Source: Sphingomicrobium sp. XHP0239 (GTDB lineage Bacteria > Pseudomonadota > Alphaproteobacteria > Sphingomonadales > Sphingomonadaceae). From it: a stretch of 64,000 nucleotides of DNA. A program made the position numbers and the translations under genes. Of this stretch, positions 1 through 7,337 are shown piece after piece (within the stretch, counting starts at the first letter, position 1; each line of letters begins with the position of its first letter). The notes below the pieces were generated by a model. It was not told where the DNA came from. It searched no databases and saw only the letters and a list, made by a program, of their open reading frames with translations. The stretch is taken from the NCBI RefSeq assembly GCF_039555325.1, contig NZ_CP154608.1, positions 372,001 to 436,000 of the forward strand. Direction: 5' to 3'.

Positions 1-83
1 GCTGGGTCGTAAAACTGGCGCTGGCGCTGCTGCTGGTAGGACTGGCGGTGCGGGTCGGGATGGTGCCGGGGATCGGGCGGTGA
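1..83 (+). CDS. C-terminal end of a small membrane protein of the GTA-like cluster (partial)
   Basis: The window opens inside a reading frame whose last 26 residues are readable from base 3 and stop with TGA at 81-83. They form one hydrophobic helix (VKLALALLLVGLAV) with a short polar end. The stop overlaps the GTG start of the prohead protease. In Rhodobacter-type GTA clusters a small membrane-protein gene lies between the portal and protease genes, so position and character agree. The 5' part is outside the window, so size and function cannot be settled. Confidence 0.5.
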   Translation, partial: WVVKLALALLLVGLAVRVGMVPGIGR

Positions 84-514
84 CGCGCTTCGCGGGTTAT
101 GCCGCGCTGTTCGACCTGCCCGATGCCGGGGGCGACGTGATCGCGCGGGGCGCCTTCGCGCGCAGCCTGGCGACGAGCGGGGGCAGGGTGCCGCTGCTGA
201 TCCAGCATCGTGGCGGAGTCATCGCGGGCGAGATCGAGACGCTGGCGGAGGACGAGCGGGGGCTGCGCGTGATCGCGCGGCTGGGCCGACACGCGGCGGG
301 GCGGTCGGCGCGGCGGTTGCTGAAGGCGGGAAAACTGAACGGATTGAGCTTCGGCTATCGCACGACGCGGGCCGGAAGAGCGGGCCCGCACCGGCGGCTC
401 GACGAGGTGGAGCTTGTCGAGGTGAGCCTGGTCGCGAGGCCGATGCAGCCACGGGCGCGGGTGCACAAAATCGAGGAGGACGATGGTGAAATTGGAGACC
501 AAAATGGCGAATGA
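80..514 (+). CDS. HK97-type prohead protease (GTA gp4-like)
   Basis: This is a serine protease of the HK97 prohead type (peptidase family U35), which matures the capsid by trimming the capsid protein during assembly. The frame opens with the family-typical FAGYAALFD, carries a histidine in LLIQHR (about residue 43) and a serine in the LNGLSFGYR motif (about residue 90), and ends with the family-like VELVEVSLVARPM block. At 144 aa it is near the short end of the family. GTG start at 80, overlapping the upstream stop; the 3' end overlaps the capsid gene. It directly precedes the capsid gene, as in HK97-like phages and GTAs. Confidence 0.88.
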   Translation: MTRFAGYAALFDLPDAGGDVIARGAFARSLATSGGRVPLLIQHRGGVIAGEIETLAEDERGLRVIARLGRHAAGRSARRLLKAGKLNGLSFGYRTTRAGRAGPHRRLDEVELVEVSLVARPMQPRARVHKIEEDDGEIGDQNGE

Positions 515-1601
515 GACATTGCTGGCGAGCTTCGAGGACGGGACTTCGGTCGAGGTCGCGGCGCTCAAGGACGAAGTCGCGGCGCTGAAGCGACGGATGG
601 CGGGGTCGGCGGAGCGCGTCGCGCTGGGCGAGACCAAATCGGCGGCGGCGAGCGGGTTTTCGGATCGCTACCTGCGGCGCGGCGATGCGGGCGGGCTGGA
701 AGCGAAGAGCCTGGAATCGAACGATGCGCTGGGCGGCTATGCCGTCCCGCAGGAGATCGACGGCAAGATCGACGCGACGCTGAAAGCGATTTCACCCATC
801 CGTTCGATCGCCAATGTGGTCACCGTCGGAAGCGCGGGCTATCGCAAGCTGGTGGCGTCGGGCGGAACGCCGTCGGGATGGGCCAATTTCGAGGAAGCAC
901 GTCCCGAAACGGCGACGCCGACGTTCCACGAGATCGTGCCGGCGTCGGGCGAACTGTTCGCCAATCCGGCGGCGACGCAGCAGATGCTGGACGATGCGGT
1001 GTTCGACGTCGAGAGCTGGCTGGCCGAGGAGGTGGCGACCGAATTCGCGCGCGCCGAGGGGGCCGCCTTCGTCAACGGGACGGGCGTGAACCAACCGTTG
1101 GGGTTCCTTTCCTCGCCGGTTTCGGCGAACGGCGACGGCAGCCGCGCGATGGGCACGTTGCAGACGGTGGGAACGAGCGTGGCGGGCGGTTTTCCCGCGA
1201 GCGATCCCGGCGACGTGCTGCTGGACCTGATCCAGACGCTGAAGCAGCCGTATCGGCAGGGCGCGGTGTTCGTGATGAACAGTTCGACCGCGGCCACGAT
1301 CCGCAAGTTCAAGACCGACGACGGTGCCTATATCTGGCAACCCGGGCTGCAGGCGGGCGTGCCGTCGAGCCTGCTCGGCTATCCGGTGATCGAGGCCGAG
1401 GACATGCCCGATATCGCAAGCGGCAGCCTGTCGATCGCGTTCGGCAACTTCAAGGCGGGCTATACCATCGCCGATCGCGGCGAGACGGTGGTGCTGCGCG
1501 ATCCCTATACCAACAAGCCGTTCGTGCATTTCTACGCGACGCGACGGATCGGGGGTCAGGTAACCAATTCGGAGAGCATCAAGCTCCTCGAATTCGCCTG
1601 A
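483..1601 (+). CDS. HK97-fold major capsid protein (GTA gp5-like)
   Basis: Major head protein of the HK97 family, 372 aa. The N-terminal part (about residues 1-100) is a charged scaffold-like segment with a short coiled coil (VAALKDEVAALKRRM), presumably removed by the upstream protease. The body begins near LESNDALGGYAVPQEID, a usual opening for phage HK97 capsid proteins, and contains the family-like GTGVNQPLGFL and RDPYTNKPFVHFYATRRIGG blocks. Two starts are possible: ATG 483 behind GAGGAGG, overlapping the protease by 32 nt, or ATG 504 behind GGAGA. A strong hairpin follows the stop, which may separate this abundant product from the genes downstream. Confidence 0.9.
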   Translation: MVKLETKMANETLLASFEDGTSVEVAALKDEVAALKRRMAGSAERVALGETKSAAASGFSDRYLRRGDAGGLEAKSLESNDALGGYAVPQEIDGKIDATLKAISPIRSIANVVTVGSAGYRKLVASGGTPSGWANFEEARPETATPTFHEIVPASGELFANPAATQQMLDDAVFDVESWLAEEVATEFARAEGAAFVNGTGVNQPLGFLSSPVSANGDGSRAMGTLQTVGTSVAGGFPASDPGDVLLDLIQTLKQPYRQGAVFVMNSSTAATIRKFKTDDGAYIWQPGLQAGVPSSLLGYPVIEAEDMPDIASGSLSIAFGNFKAGYTIADRGETVVLRDPYTNKPFVHFYATRRIGGQVTNSESIKLLEFA

Positions 1602-1610
1602 TCATCCGTA

Positions 1611-1650
1611 GGCGGTGGGCGGGATATGCCCCCGATGCCCGCCCGCCGCC
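1611..1650 (+). promoter_or_regulatory. GC-rich hairpin between capsid and spike genes
   Basis: A 13-bp inverted repeat (1611-1623 and 1638-1650, one G-T pair, 14-nt loop) lies just after the capsid stop. No T-run follows, so it is not a classic intrinsic terminator. It could attenuate transcription or protect the capsid mRNA 3' end. Function inferred from structure and place only. Confidence 0.5.
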
Positions 1651-1734
1651 GCTTTCCAGTCTCGCTGGTTCGAGACATGACGCCCCTCGGCTTCGTTCGG
1701 GACGAACGGGGGAGGCTATTCGTGGAAGACGCCT

Positions 1735-3978
1735 ATGACCGATGTGAAGTTTGCCGATCTGGTTCGTGAGACGACCACGACGAGCGGCACCGACAATCTG
1801 ATCCTGAAGGGGCCGCCGGCGGGCTATCGCGCGTTCGCCGATGCGCTGGAGCCGGGAGACGAATTCTATTATTCGATCGTCAACCAGTCGCGACCCGACG
1901 AGACCGAGACGGGTGTCGGCCGGCTGGAGGGCGATGGAACGATCGCGCGGACGCCGACGAGCGGAGAGGCGACCGATTTCTCGAACGGCGCGAAACAGGT
2001 GGCGCTGGTCGTCGGCGCACCCTGGTTCGAGGAGGTCGCCAAGGGCGGTGCCGGCAATGGCGGCGGGACGCCCGACCTTCCGAGCCTGGGGTTCGTCAAC
2101 GTCACCGAATTCGGGGCGATGATCGATGAGAACAGTTCGGTCGGCTCCGATGCGAACCGACAGGCTTTCGCCGATGCGGCGTCGGCGGCGGTCGCGCAGG
2201 GCAAGGACCTCAAGGTGCCTGCCGGAACCTACTGGATCGACGCCGCATCGGGGACGGCGTCGGGCGTGCGGATCAGTATTCCCGACGGGGAGCGGCTGCG
2301 GATCGTGGGAGAGCCGGGCGCGGTCATCAAGCGCCGCGCGGCGCCGACGATGAGCGCGACGTCGAGCCTGATGTTCCTGATCGGCAATGCGGGGTCGACC
2401 TACGAATTCCACAACATCACGTTCGACGGGAACGAGGCCAATTGCGAGTTCGACGCGGAAAATCTCTTTGCCGAGGAGCAGTCGGCTAACGTGAAATGGT
2501 TGCTGGGGACGGGAACGCCCAAGGCGATCCGGTTCTTTCACTGCGACGTGGGCAGGAACCGTGTCGGCGACGGCTATCACCAGAACATCCGCATCGAGCA
2601 TTTCATGGCGTCCGATTGCGCGACCGTGGACGCGGCGGTGCGGCGACCGCGGGCGGACTGGCAGTTTTCCTATTATTCGACGTTCGGCACGATCATGACG
2701 AATTGCGAATGCAACAGCTGGGAGAGCGAGCCCTACGCGACGCCCGCGACGATGACGCTGATGCTGTCGAACATGGTGATCCATTCGACGCTGGACCTGG
2801 CGGGGGACAGCAACGGAACCGAGATCAACCCGGTGCGGGCGCAGTTCGACAATGTCACGGTCCGGTCGGATACGGCCCGGTCGGGGCTGCCGTTCGTCAA
2901 TTTCTATCGCGTGCACGGGTCGTTTTCGAACTGTCGGCTGGCGGGCATCCGGCGCATCCAGCGTTGCAAGCTGACGATCGCGAACAGCGACATCATCGTG
3001 CATGACGCGGGCGGCGGCGCGGCCAAGGCGCTGGAGATCTGGCACGACCAGATTTCGGAGAGCTATGCGCCTTATACCGAGCGGTTCGGCAATGCGGTGA
3101 CGTTCGACCATGTGCGCTTCAAGGCGGGGCCGGGCGTGGTCACGGGCGGCTATGTCGACGGCCCGAACGCGGTCACGCTGGCGGGACAGCTGGGCCCCAA
3201 GATGGTGCGGGTCTCGTTCCACCATTGCGAGGTCGTCGACCCCCTCGACTATGTCGCGAGCTTCGGGAGCGCGGGCGATGTGGAGGCGGTCGGCGGTGCG
3301 CTGAAGGCCAACGCGTTTCTGTTCAAGGCCAATACGGGGGGCAGCTATTTCACGCGGATGCTGCTGAGTGCCTGTCCATTGTGGGATGCGCCGCTGTTGC
3401 TGGACTTCGCGTCGCCGCCGAACGTCGCGGGGGCGCATTTCATCCTGTCCGGCGAGCTGCTGGCCGACCGGCTCGGGGGCGGGGTGATGCAGCTGGTGCC
3501 CTATCATACGGCGGACCCGGCCAACATCACCTGGCACGTGACGATGACCCTGTTGGTGTCGAGCGATCCGAACGGGACCTACAAGACCGTGCCGGGGCTG
3601 CGAGCCAAGATCGCGCGGCCCGAGCGGGGGCGGCCGGTGAGCTACATCGCGTCGCACGCGAGCTTCAACACGCATCGCAATTTCGGCGGAACGGTGTGGG
3701 ACGTGCTCGACCAGCCGCTGCTGTCGGGAAGCAAGGCGGTGAGCGGGCTGGCCGTGGCAGCGGGCGAGCGCAAGACGGCCACCACCGTGACCGTAACGGG
3801 CGCGCGGGTCGGGGACATGGTCGCGGGCGTGTCGCTGGCAGCGGGGCTGCAGGGTGTCGAGGCGCGCGGCGAGGTCACGGCCAACGATAGCGTGACGGTC
3901 ACCGTCCATAATCCGAGCGGGAGCGCGGTCACGCTGGCGGCGAGCGTCTGGCACGTGCGGCTGCGAAAGGCGGTGTGA
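1735..3978 (+). CDS. Beta-helix tailspike/fibre-like protein inserted in the GTA-like cluster
   Basis: A 747-aa protein with three parts. Residues 1-100 resemble a domain common in phage structural proteins (FADLVRETTTTSGTDNLILKG, later YYSIV and a TPTSGE segment), likely particle attachment. A Gly-rich linker (about 103-114) leads into a long repetitive beta region (about 120-600) starting VNVTEFGAM, with a PAGTYWID rung and FHNITFDGN, as in pectate-lyase-like right-handed beta-helices. The last about 150 residues are Ser/Thr/Val-rich and may form a trimerisation or receptor-binding tip. Such proteins bind or cut surface polysaccharides. It sits between capsid and connector genes, where GTA clusters normally have nothing. 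Glycosidase, lyase or pure binding cannot be told apart from sequence alone. Confidence 0.72.
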   Translation: MTDVKFADLVRETTTTSGTDNLILKGPPAGYRAFADALEPGDEFYYSIVNQSRPDETETGVGRLEGDGTIARTPTSGEATDFSNGAKQVALVVGAPWFEEVAKGGAGNGGGTPDLPSLGFVNVTEFGAMIDENSSVGSDANRQAFADAASAAVAQGKDLKVPAGTYWIDAASGTASGVRISIPDGERLRIVGEPGAVIKRRAAPTMSATSSLMFLIGNAGSTYEFHNITFDGNEANCEFDAENLFAEEQSANVKWLLGTGTPKAIRFFHCDVGRNRVGDGYHQNIRIEHFMASDCATVDAAVRRPRADWQFSYYSTFGTIMTNCECNSWESEPYATPATMTLMLSNMVIHSTLDLAGDSNGTEINPVRAQFDNVTVRSDTARSGLPFVNFYRVHGSFSNCRLAGIRRIQRCKLTIANSDIIVHDAGGGAAKALEIWHDQISESYAPYTERFGNAVTFDHVRFKAGPGVVTGGYVDGPNAVTLAGQLGPKMVRVSFHHCEVVDPLDYVASFGSAGDVEAVGGALKANAFLFKANTGGSYFTRMLLSACPLWDAPLLLDFASPPNVAGAHFILSGELLADRLGGGVMQLVPYHTADPANITWHVTMTLLVSSDPNGTYKTVPGLRAKIARPERGRPVSYIASHASFNTHRNFGGTVWDVLDQPLLSGSKAVSGLAVAAGERKTATTVTVTGARVGDMVAGVSLAAGLQGVEARGEVTANDSVTVTVHNPSGSAVTLAASVWHVRLRKAV

Positions 3979-3980
3979 CG

Positions 3981-4112
3981 ATGAGCATCTCCGCCCCCGC
4001 CGTGTCCGAGGCCGCCATCGGCGAGATCGATGGCCGGTCGCAGCGTCGCGTGCCGCCAAAACGCCGGATCCAGTCGCTGGCCGACCGGATCGCACAGCCC
4101 GAGCCGCGCTGA
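3981..4112 (+). CDS. Small basic protein of 43 residues, unknown
   Basis: An ATG at 3981, two bases after the spike stop, opens a 43-codon frame ending with TGA at 4110-4112. The product is polar with a basic middle (QRRVPPKRRIQ) and no membrane segment. A weak GTGTGACG stretch precedes the start. Its tight spacing behind the spike gene and in front of the Ig-like gene suggests a real member of the inserted module, but it is too short for a family assignment and may be fortuitous. Confidence 0.4.
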   Translation: MSISAPAVSEAAIGEIDGRSQRRVPPKRRIQSLADRIAQPEPR

Positions 4113-4160
4113 GCCGCTGCCGACCTTCGCAACAAGCGAACAGAAGAAAAGGAAGACGTG

Positions 4161-4442
4161 ATGAGCCTGATCCTGAAGGATCCGCAGGCCGCGCTCGACT
4201 ACGAGATCGACTGGGGTGCGGATTATCTCGACGGCGATACGCTGGTCGAGAGCAAGTGGAGTGTGTTTCCGCACGGCGAAGGCGGGGTGGCGGTGAGCGC
4301 GTCGCGCTTCGCGACGACGGTGGCGACGGTGACGGTCGAAGGCGGACTGCCGGGACATGTCTATCGATTGTCGAACCAGGTCGTGACGGCGGGTGGACGG
4401 AGCGACCGGCGGTCGATCATGTTGCGCGTGGAGGCGCGCTGA
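4161..4442 (+). CDS. Small Ig-like phage structural protein (possible fibre/tail adaptor)
   Basis: 93 aa, opening with LILKDPQAALDYEIDWG and continuing as alternating beta strands with a closing RSDRRSIMLRV block. This resembles small Ig-like phage proteins found between capsid and connector genes in alphaproteobacterial prophages, some annotated as fibre-tail adaptor proteins; the assignment is from memory of the pattern. The start is ATG 4161 (or GTG 4158) behind AGGAAG. Its TGA overlaps the ATG of the connector gene, so it is translationally coupled to the core cluster. Together with the spike gene it forms an insert relative to standard GTA gene order. Confidence 0.55.
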   Translation: MSLILKDPQAALDYEIDWGADYLDGDTLVESKWSVFPHGEGGVAVSASRFATTVATVTVEGGLPGHVYRLSNQVVTAGGRSDRRSIMLRVEAR

Positions 4443-4972
4443 TGAGCGGGACAATCGACAAGGGCGCGCTGCCGGTGTCGATCGGCGAAGCGCAGGCGTT
4501 CGTTCGGGTCGAGACCGGCGAGGAAGAGGCGCTGCTCGCGGCGCTGGTGCGGACGGCGAGCGCGGTGTGCGAACAGTTCATCGGGCAATGGATCATGGAC
4601 CGCGCGTTCGAGGCGATCGTGGCGAGCAGCGGAGACTGGGTGCGGCTGGCGGTGACGCCGGTCAACGCGATCACGGACGTGGCCGCGGTGCTGCCCGACG
4701 GAACGCGGCAGGCGCTGGCGTTCGGGTCGTACGAGGTGGATATCGACGCGGACGGTGTAGGCTATGTGCGGTTGCCGTCCGGAGGGTCGGCGCAGCGCCT
4801 GGCGGTGGCCGGACGTGCGGGGATGGCGGCCGAGCAGAACGAGGTTCCCGAACCGCTGCGGCAGGGGATCCTGCGGCTGACCGCGCATTTCTTCGCGCAT
4901 CGCGATGCCGACGATACGCCGCCGGCGGCGGTGACGGCATTGTGGAAGCCGTATCGGCCGGTGCGCCTGTGA
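4442..4972 (+). CDS. Head-tail connector (GTA gp6-like)
   Basis: 176-aa protein of the phage head-tail connector (gp6/adaptor) family. The N-terminus ISIGEAQ-type segment (VSIGEAQAFVRVETGEEEALL) and the helix ASAVCEQFIGQWI are typical, and the C-terminal half carries the LRQGILRLTAHFFAHRD helix seen in these proteins. It forms the ring beneath the portal that joins head and tail. The start ATG 4442 overlaps the preceding stop; longer upstream extensions of this frame would run across the previous gene and are not credible. Its stop overlaps the GTG of the next gene. Confidence 0.82.
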   Translation: MSGTIDKGALPVSIGEAQAFVRVETGEEEALLAALVRTASAVCEQFIGQWIMDRAFEAIVASSGDWVRLAVTPVNAITDVAAVLPDGTRQALAFGSYEVDIDADGVGYVRLPSGGSAQRLAVAGRAGMAAEQNEVPEPLRQGILRLTAHFFAHRDADDTPPAAVTALWKPYRPVRL

Positions 4973-5304
4973 GCCACGCGGAGGAGTTCGCCGGACGGCT
5001 GCGGGAGCGCGTCGTCATCGAAGCGCCGGTCGAGGAGCGAACGCCGACCGGCGTGCGCGTCGGCGAGTGGCGCGAAGTGGCGCGGTGCCTGGCGGCGATA
5101 TCGGCGCGGGGAGCGGGCGCGGAGGCCGAGGGCATGGCGCTGTCTGCCATGGGACGCTTCGTGGCGACGATCCGCTGGCGAGACGGGATCGCGATGGGAC
5201 AGCGGCTGCGCTGGCGCGGGCGGCTGTATCTGATCCGGCGGCTGATGGACGACCCGCGGCTGCCCGATCGCATCGAACTGGAAATCGAGGAGTGGCGCGC
5301 ATGA
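4969..5304 (+). CDS. Head closure / head-tail joining protein (GTA gp7-like)
   Basis: 111-aa small beta-barrel protein of the phage head-tail joining (stopper) family. The pattern LRERVVIEAPVEERTPTGVRVGEW, followed by strands RFVATIRWRDGIAMGQRLRWRGRLYLIRR-type and a closing RIELEIEEW, is characteristic. It plugs the neck and connects connector ring to tail terminator. GTG start at 4969 overlaps the connector TGA; a longer in-frame extension lies wholly inside the connector gene. Its stop overlaps the next ATG (ATGA). Confidence 0.8.
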   Translation: MSHAEEFAGRLRERVVIEAPVEERTPTGVRVGEWREVARCLAAISARGAGAEAEGMALSAMGRFVATIRWRDGIAMGQRLRWRGRLYLIRRLMDDPRLPDRIELEIEEWRA

Positions 5305-5504
5305 ACTGGGATGCGGCGGTGGCGGCGCGGGGCAGGCGTGCCGCGGAGATCGAGGCGATGCGGATCGCGGCGGCGCTGGGGGATGCCGGTCGCGGCCTTC
5401 GGATCGAGCGGAACGGAGCGGAGGTGCGCGTGGTCGCGAGCGGGTTGTTCCAGCGGATGCTGCACGAGCCCGCGTTGCGCTTTGCCGCACGGTGGGGCCG
5501 ATGA
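5301..5504 (+). CDS. Small protein of unknown function between head closure and tail terminator
   Basis: 67-aa frame with ATG 5301 overlapping the stop of the head-closure gene and a TGA overlapping the start of the tail-terminator gene. The N-terminal half is helical and charged (ARGRRAAEIEAMRIAAAL), the C-terminal half has a beta hairpin-like IERNGAEVRVVASG and ends RFAARWGR. Position matches where many siphophages encode an HK97 gp10-like tail completion protein, but this product is about half that size. The coupled overlaps on both sides argue that it is translated. Function not assigned. Confidence 0.6.
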   Translation: MNWDAAVAARGRRAAEIEAMRIAAALGDAGRGLRIERNGAEVRVVASGLFQRMLHEPALRFAARWGR

Positions 5505-5899
5505 GCGCCGGGGCGGCGTTGCAGGCCGCGATCGTGAGGGCGCTGGAGCCCGTCGACGGCCTGAGCGGCATCTACGACGGGCCACCGGCGCGTGCGGCCT
5601 ATCCCTACGTCGCGGTCGACGCGCGGGACGAACGCGACTGGGGGCACAAAACGGGCGCAGGCCGCGAGGTGCTGGCGGCGGTGACGGTGTGGGACGACGT
5701 ACCCGCGCGGCTGGAGGCGCTGATCGAAGAGGTCGAGCCCGCGCTGGCGGCGATCGGGCCGGTCGAGGGGTGGCAGCTGGTGACGCTCAACTTCGTGAAG
5801 CGGGGGCTGAAACGCGACGTGGCGGGGCCGTGGGCCGGGCAGATGGATTTTCGGGCGCGCCTGTTGGCGGCCCCAGAATATACTGAGGAGAGCGAATGA
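5501..5899 (+). CDS. Tail terminator, DUF3168 family (GTA gp8-like)
   Basis: 132-aa protein with features of the DUF3168 tail-completion family: LQAAIVRALEPVDGLSGIYDG at the start, then a PYVAVDARDERDWGHKTGAGREV segment typical of the family (PYI-like plus WSTKTGAG-type motif), and closing strands ending DFRARL. It caps the tail tube and docks it to the neck. Start chosen at ATG 5501 (ATGA overlap); an in-frame GTG at 5492 would add three residues. Confidence 0.82.
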   Translation: MSAGAALQAAIVRALEPVDGLSGIYDGPPARAAYPYVAVDARDERDWGHKTGAGREVLAAVTVWDDVPARLEALIEEVEPALAAIGPVEGWQLVTLNFVKRGLKRDVAGPWAGQMDFRARLLAAPEYTEESE

Positions 5900-6306
5900 T
5901 GGCGGCGGAAAAGGGCAGCGCGTTCCTGCTGAAGATCGGGGACGGCGGAGCGCCGATCACCTATGCGACGGTGGCGGGGCTGAAGACGACGAACCTGACG
6001 ATCAACGGCGACGCGGTGGCGATCACCAACAAGGATTCCGGCGGGTGGCGCGAACTGCTGTCGGGCGCGGGAGTGCGGTCGGTGAGCGTGTCGGCGAGCG
6101 GGATCTTCACCGGGTCCGATGCGGAGGTCCAGGTGCGTGGACTGGCGCTCGACGGGGGCATCGACGACTACGAACTGAGCTTCGAGAGCGGCGAGACGAT
6201 GCGCGGGCGCTTCCTGGTCAGTCGGCTGGATTATGCGGGCGATTACAACGGGGAGCGGACCTACACTTTGAGCCTCGAGAGTAGCGGGCGGGTGACGAGC
6301 CAGTGA
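5896..6306 (+). CDS. Major tail (tube) protein (GTA gp9-like)
   Basis: 136-aa tail-tube protein of the TP901-1 major tail protein type. It begins AAEKGSAFLLKIGDGGAP, has the TTNLTINGDAVAITNKDSGGWREL block usual in this family, and ends as a beta-sandwich with MRGRFLVSRLDYAGDYNGE. These subunits stack as hexameric rings to make the tail tube. ATG 5896 (or 5899) overlaps the preceding stop, and the stop overlaps the GTG of the next gene. Confidence 0.88.
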   Translation: MMAAEKGSAFLLKIGDGGAPITYATVAGLKTTNLTINGDAVAITNKDSGGWRELLSGAGVRSVSVSASGIFTGSDAEVQVRGLALDGGIDDYELSFESGETMRGRFLVSRLDYAGDYNGERTYTLSLESSGRVTSQ

Positions 6307-6611
6307 ATCCGGCGCGCGGCGAGGCGAGCTTTCGCGTCGGGGATGCCGAACTGACGCTGCGGCCGAGTTTCGCGGCGCTGGTGGCGGCGGAAGGCGAAAT
6401 CGGACCGTTGTTCGCGTTTGCCGAGCGGGCGGCGGAGGGGCAGCTGGCGTTGGGCGAGATTGCGGTGCTGTTCGACCATCTGTCGCGCGAGGGGCGGCCC
6501 GCGGCGGTCACGCGCGAACGGATCGGCGAGGCGCTGGTCGCGGGCGGCATGGTCGCGGCGATGCCGGCGGTAAAAGCGGTCCTGACGCAGGTGCTGTCGG
6601 GGCGGGCGTGA
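6303..6611 (+). CDS. GTA gp10-family tail assembly chaperone-like protein
   Basis: 102-aa protein matching the gp10 family of gene transfer agents: ANPARGEASFRVG-like opening, then LRPSFAALVAAEGEIGPLF and a helical C-terminus (MVAAMPAVKAVLTQVLSG). Its position immediately after the tube gene is that of tail assembly chaperones that cover the tape measure during assembly. GTG start at 6303 overlaps the tube stop, and its own TGA overlaps the GTG of the next frame, arguing for coupled expression rather than a programmed frameshift. Confidence 0.82.
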   Translation: MNPARGEASFRVGDAELTLRPSFAALVAAEGEIGPLFAFAERAAEGQLALGEIAVLFDHLSREGRPAAVTRERIGEALVAGGMVAAMPAVKAVLTQVLSGRA

Positions 6612-6793
6612 CGTTCGCGAAGAGCGCGGCGCGGCTGGCGGGGCTGGCGGCGCGAGGGTTGGGATGGACGCCCGATACCTTCTGGGCGGCGACGCCGCAG
6701 GATTTACTGAATGCGCTGGGGTTGGGCGACGGCGGGCAAGGGCTGGCGGACGAGGACGTGCGCTCGCTGCGGGTATTGATGGACGGGGAGTGA
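6608..6793 (+). CDS. Small tail assembly chaperone-like protein (GTA gp10.1 / rcc01693 type)
   Basis: 61-aa protein with the short signature LGWTPDTFWAATPQDLL shared by small phage/GTA tail assembly proteins next to gp10. Started by GTG 6608 inside the previous stop (GTGA). It is followed one base later by the tape-measure ATG. The pair gp10/gp10.1 takes the place of the overlapping G/GT chaperones of lambda-like phages. Confidence 0.78.
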   Translation: MTFAKSAARLAGLAARGLGWTPDTFWAATPQDLLNALGLGDGGQGLADEDVRSLRVLMDGE

Positions 6794-6794
6794 G

Positions 6795-7337
6795 ATGGCC
6801 GAGGAACTGGACGAACTGGTGGTGCGGGTGCGGGCGGATACGCGCGCGGTTCGGCAGGAGCTGGACGCGGTGCGGCGCGAGGTGAACGGGCCGCTGGCCG
6901 AGGGGCTGGACCTACTGGGCGGGCGGATCGAAGGGGCGCTGTTGCGCGGCATACGGCAGGGCAAGCTCGGGTTCGAGGATCTGCAGCGAAGCGCGATGTC
7001 GGCGATGAATTCGATCGCGGCGGCGAGCTTGCGCGCGCTGCTGCCGGGCGGGCGGATCGGAGGGTTGAACCTCGGTTCGTTGCTCGGCGGGTTGGTGGGA
7101 TTACCGGGGCGGCAGACGGGCGGGGCGGTCATGGACAACCGGCCCTATCTGGTCGGCGAGCGGGGACCGGAGCTGTTCGTGCCGGGATCGGCGGGGCGGG
7201 TCGAGCCGATGGCCCGCGCATCGGGAGCGGTGAACGTGTCGGTGTCGCTGCGCGCGCCGCCAAGCGAAAGGGAGGCGGCGATCCTGTCGCGAAGCTCGCG
7301 CCAGCTGGCGGCGGCGGTGCGGCGGGCGGTACGATAG
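6795..7337 (+). CDS. Short tail tape measure protein (GTA gp11-like)
   Basis: 180-aa tape-measure protein. The N-terminal part is a coiled coil (AEELDELVVRVRADTRAVRQ to about residue 45), the middle is Gly/Leu-rich, and the C-terminus has the MDNRPYLVGERGPELFVPG motif seen near the end of many tape-measure proteins. Tail length in siphophages scales with tape-measure length, so the predicted tail is very short, comparable to that of the Rhodobacter GTA, whose gp11 is also about 200 aa. The stop TAG directly abuts the next ATG. Confidence 0.8.
   Translation: MAEELDELVVRVRADTRAVRQELDAVRREVNGPLAEGLDLLGGRIEGALLRGIRQGKLGFEDLQRSAMSAMNSIAAASLRALLPGGRIGGLNLGSLLGGLVGLPGRQTGGAVMDNRPYLVGERGPELFVPGSAGRVEPMARASGAVNVSVSLRAPPSEREAAILSRSSRQLAAAVRRAVR

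Noticed and set aside
1579..4095. Long open frame on the - strand opposite the spike gene (838 codons)
   Set aside because: High-GC DNA leaves long shadow frames; the + strand encodes a coherent protein with domains, and this product is rich in Arg/His with no recognisable motif.
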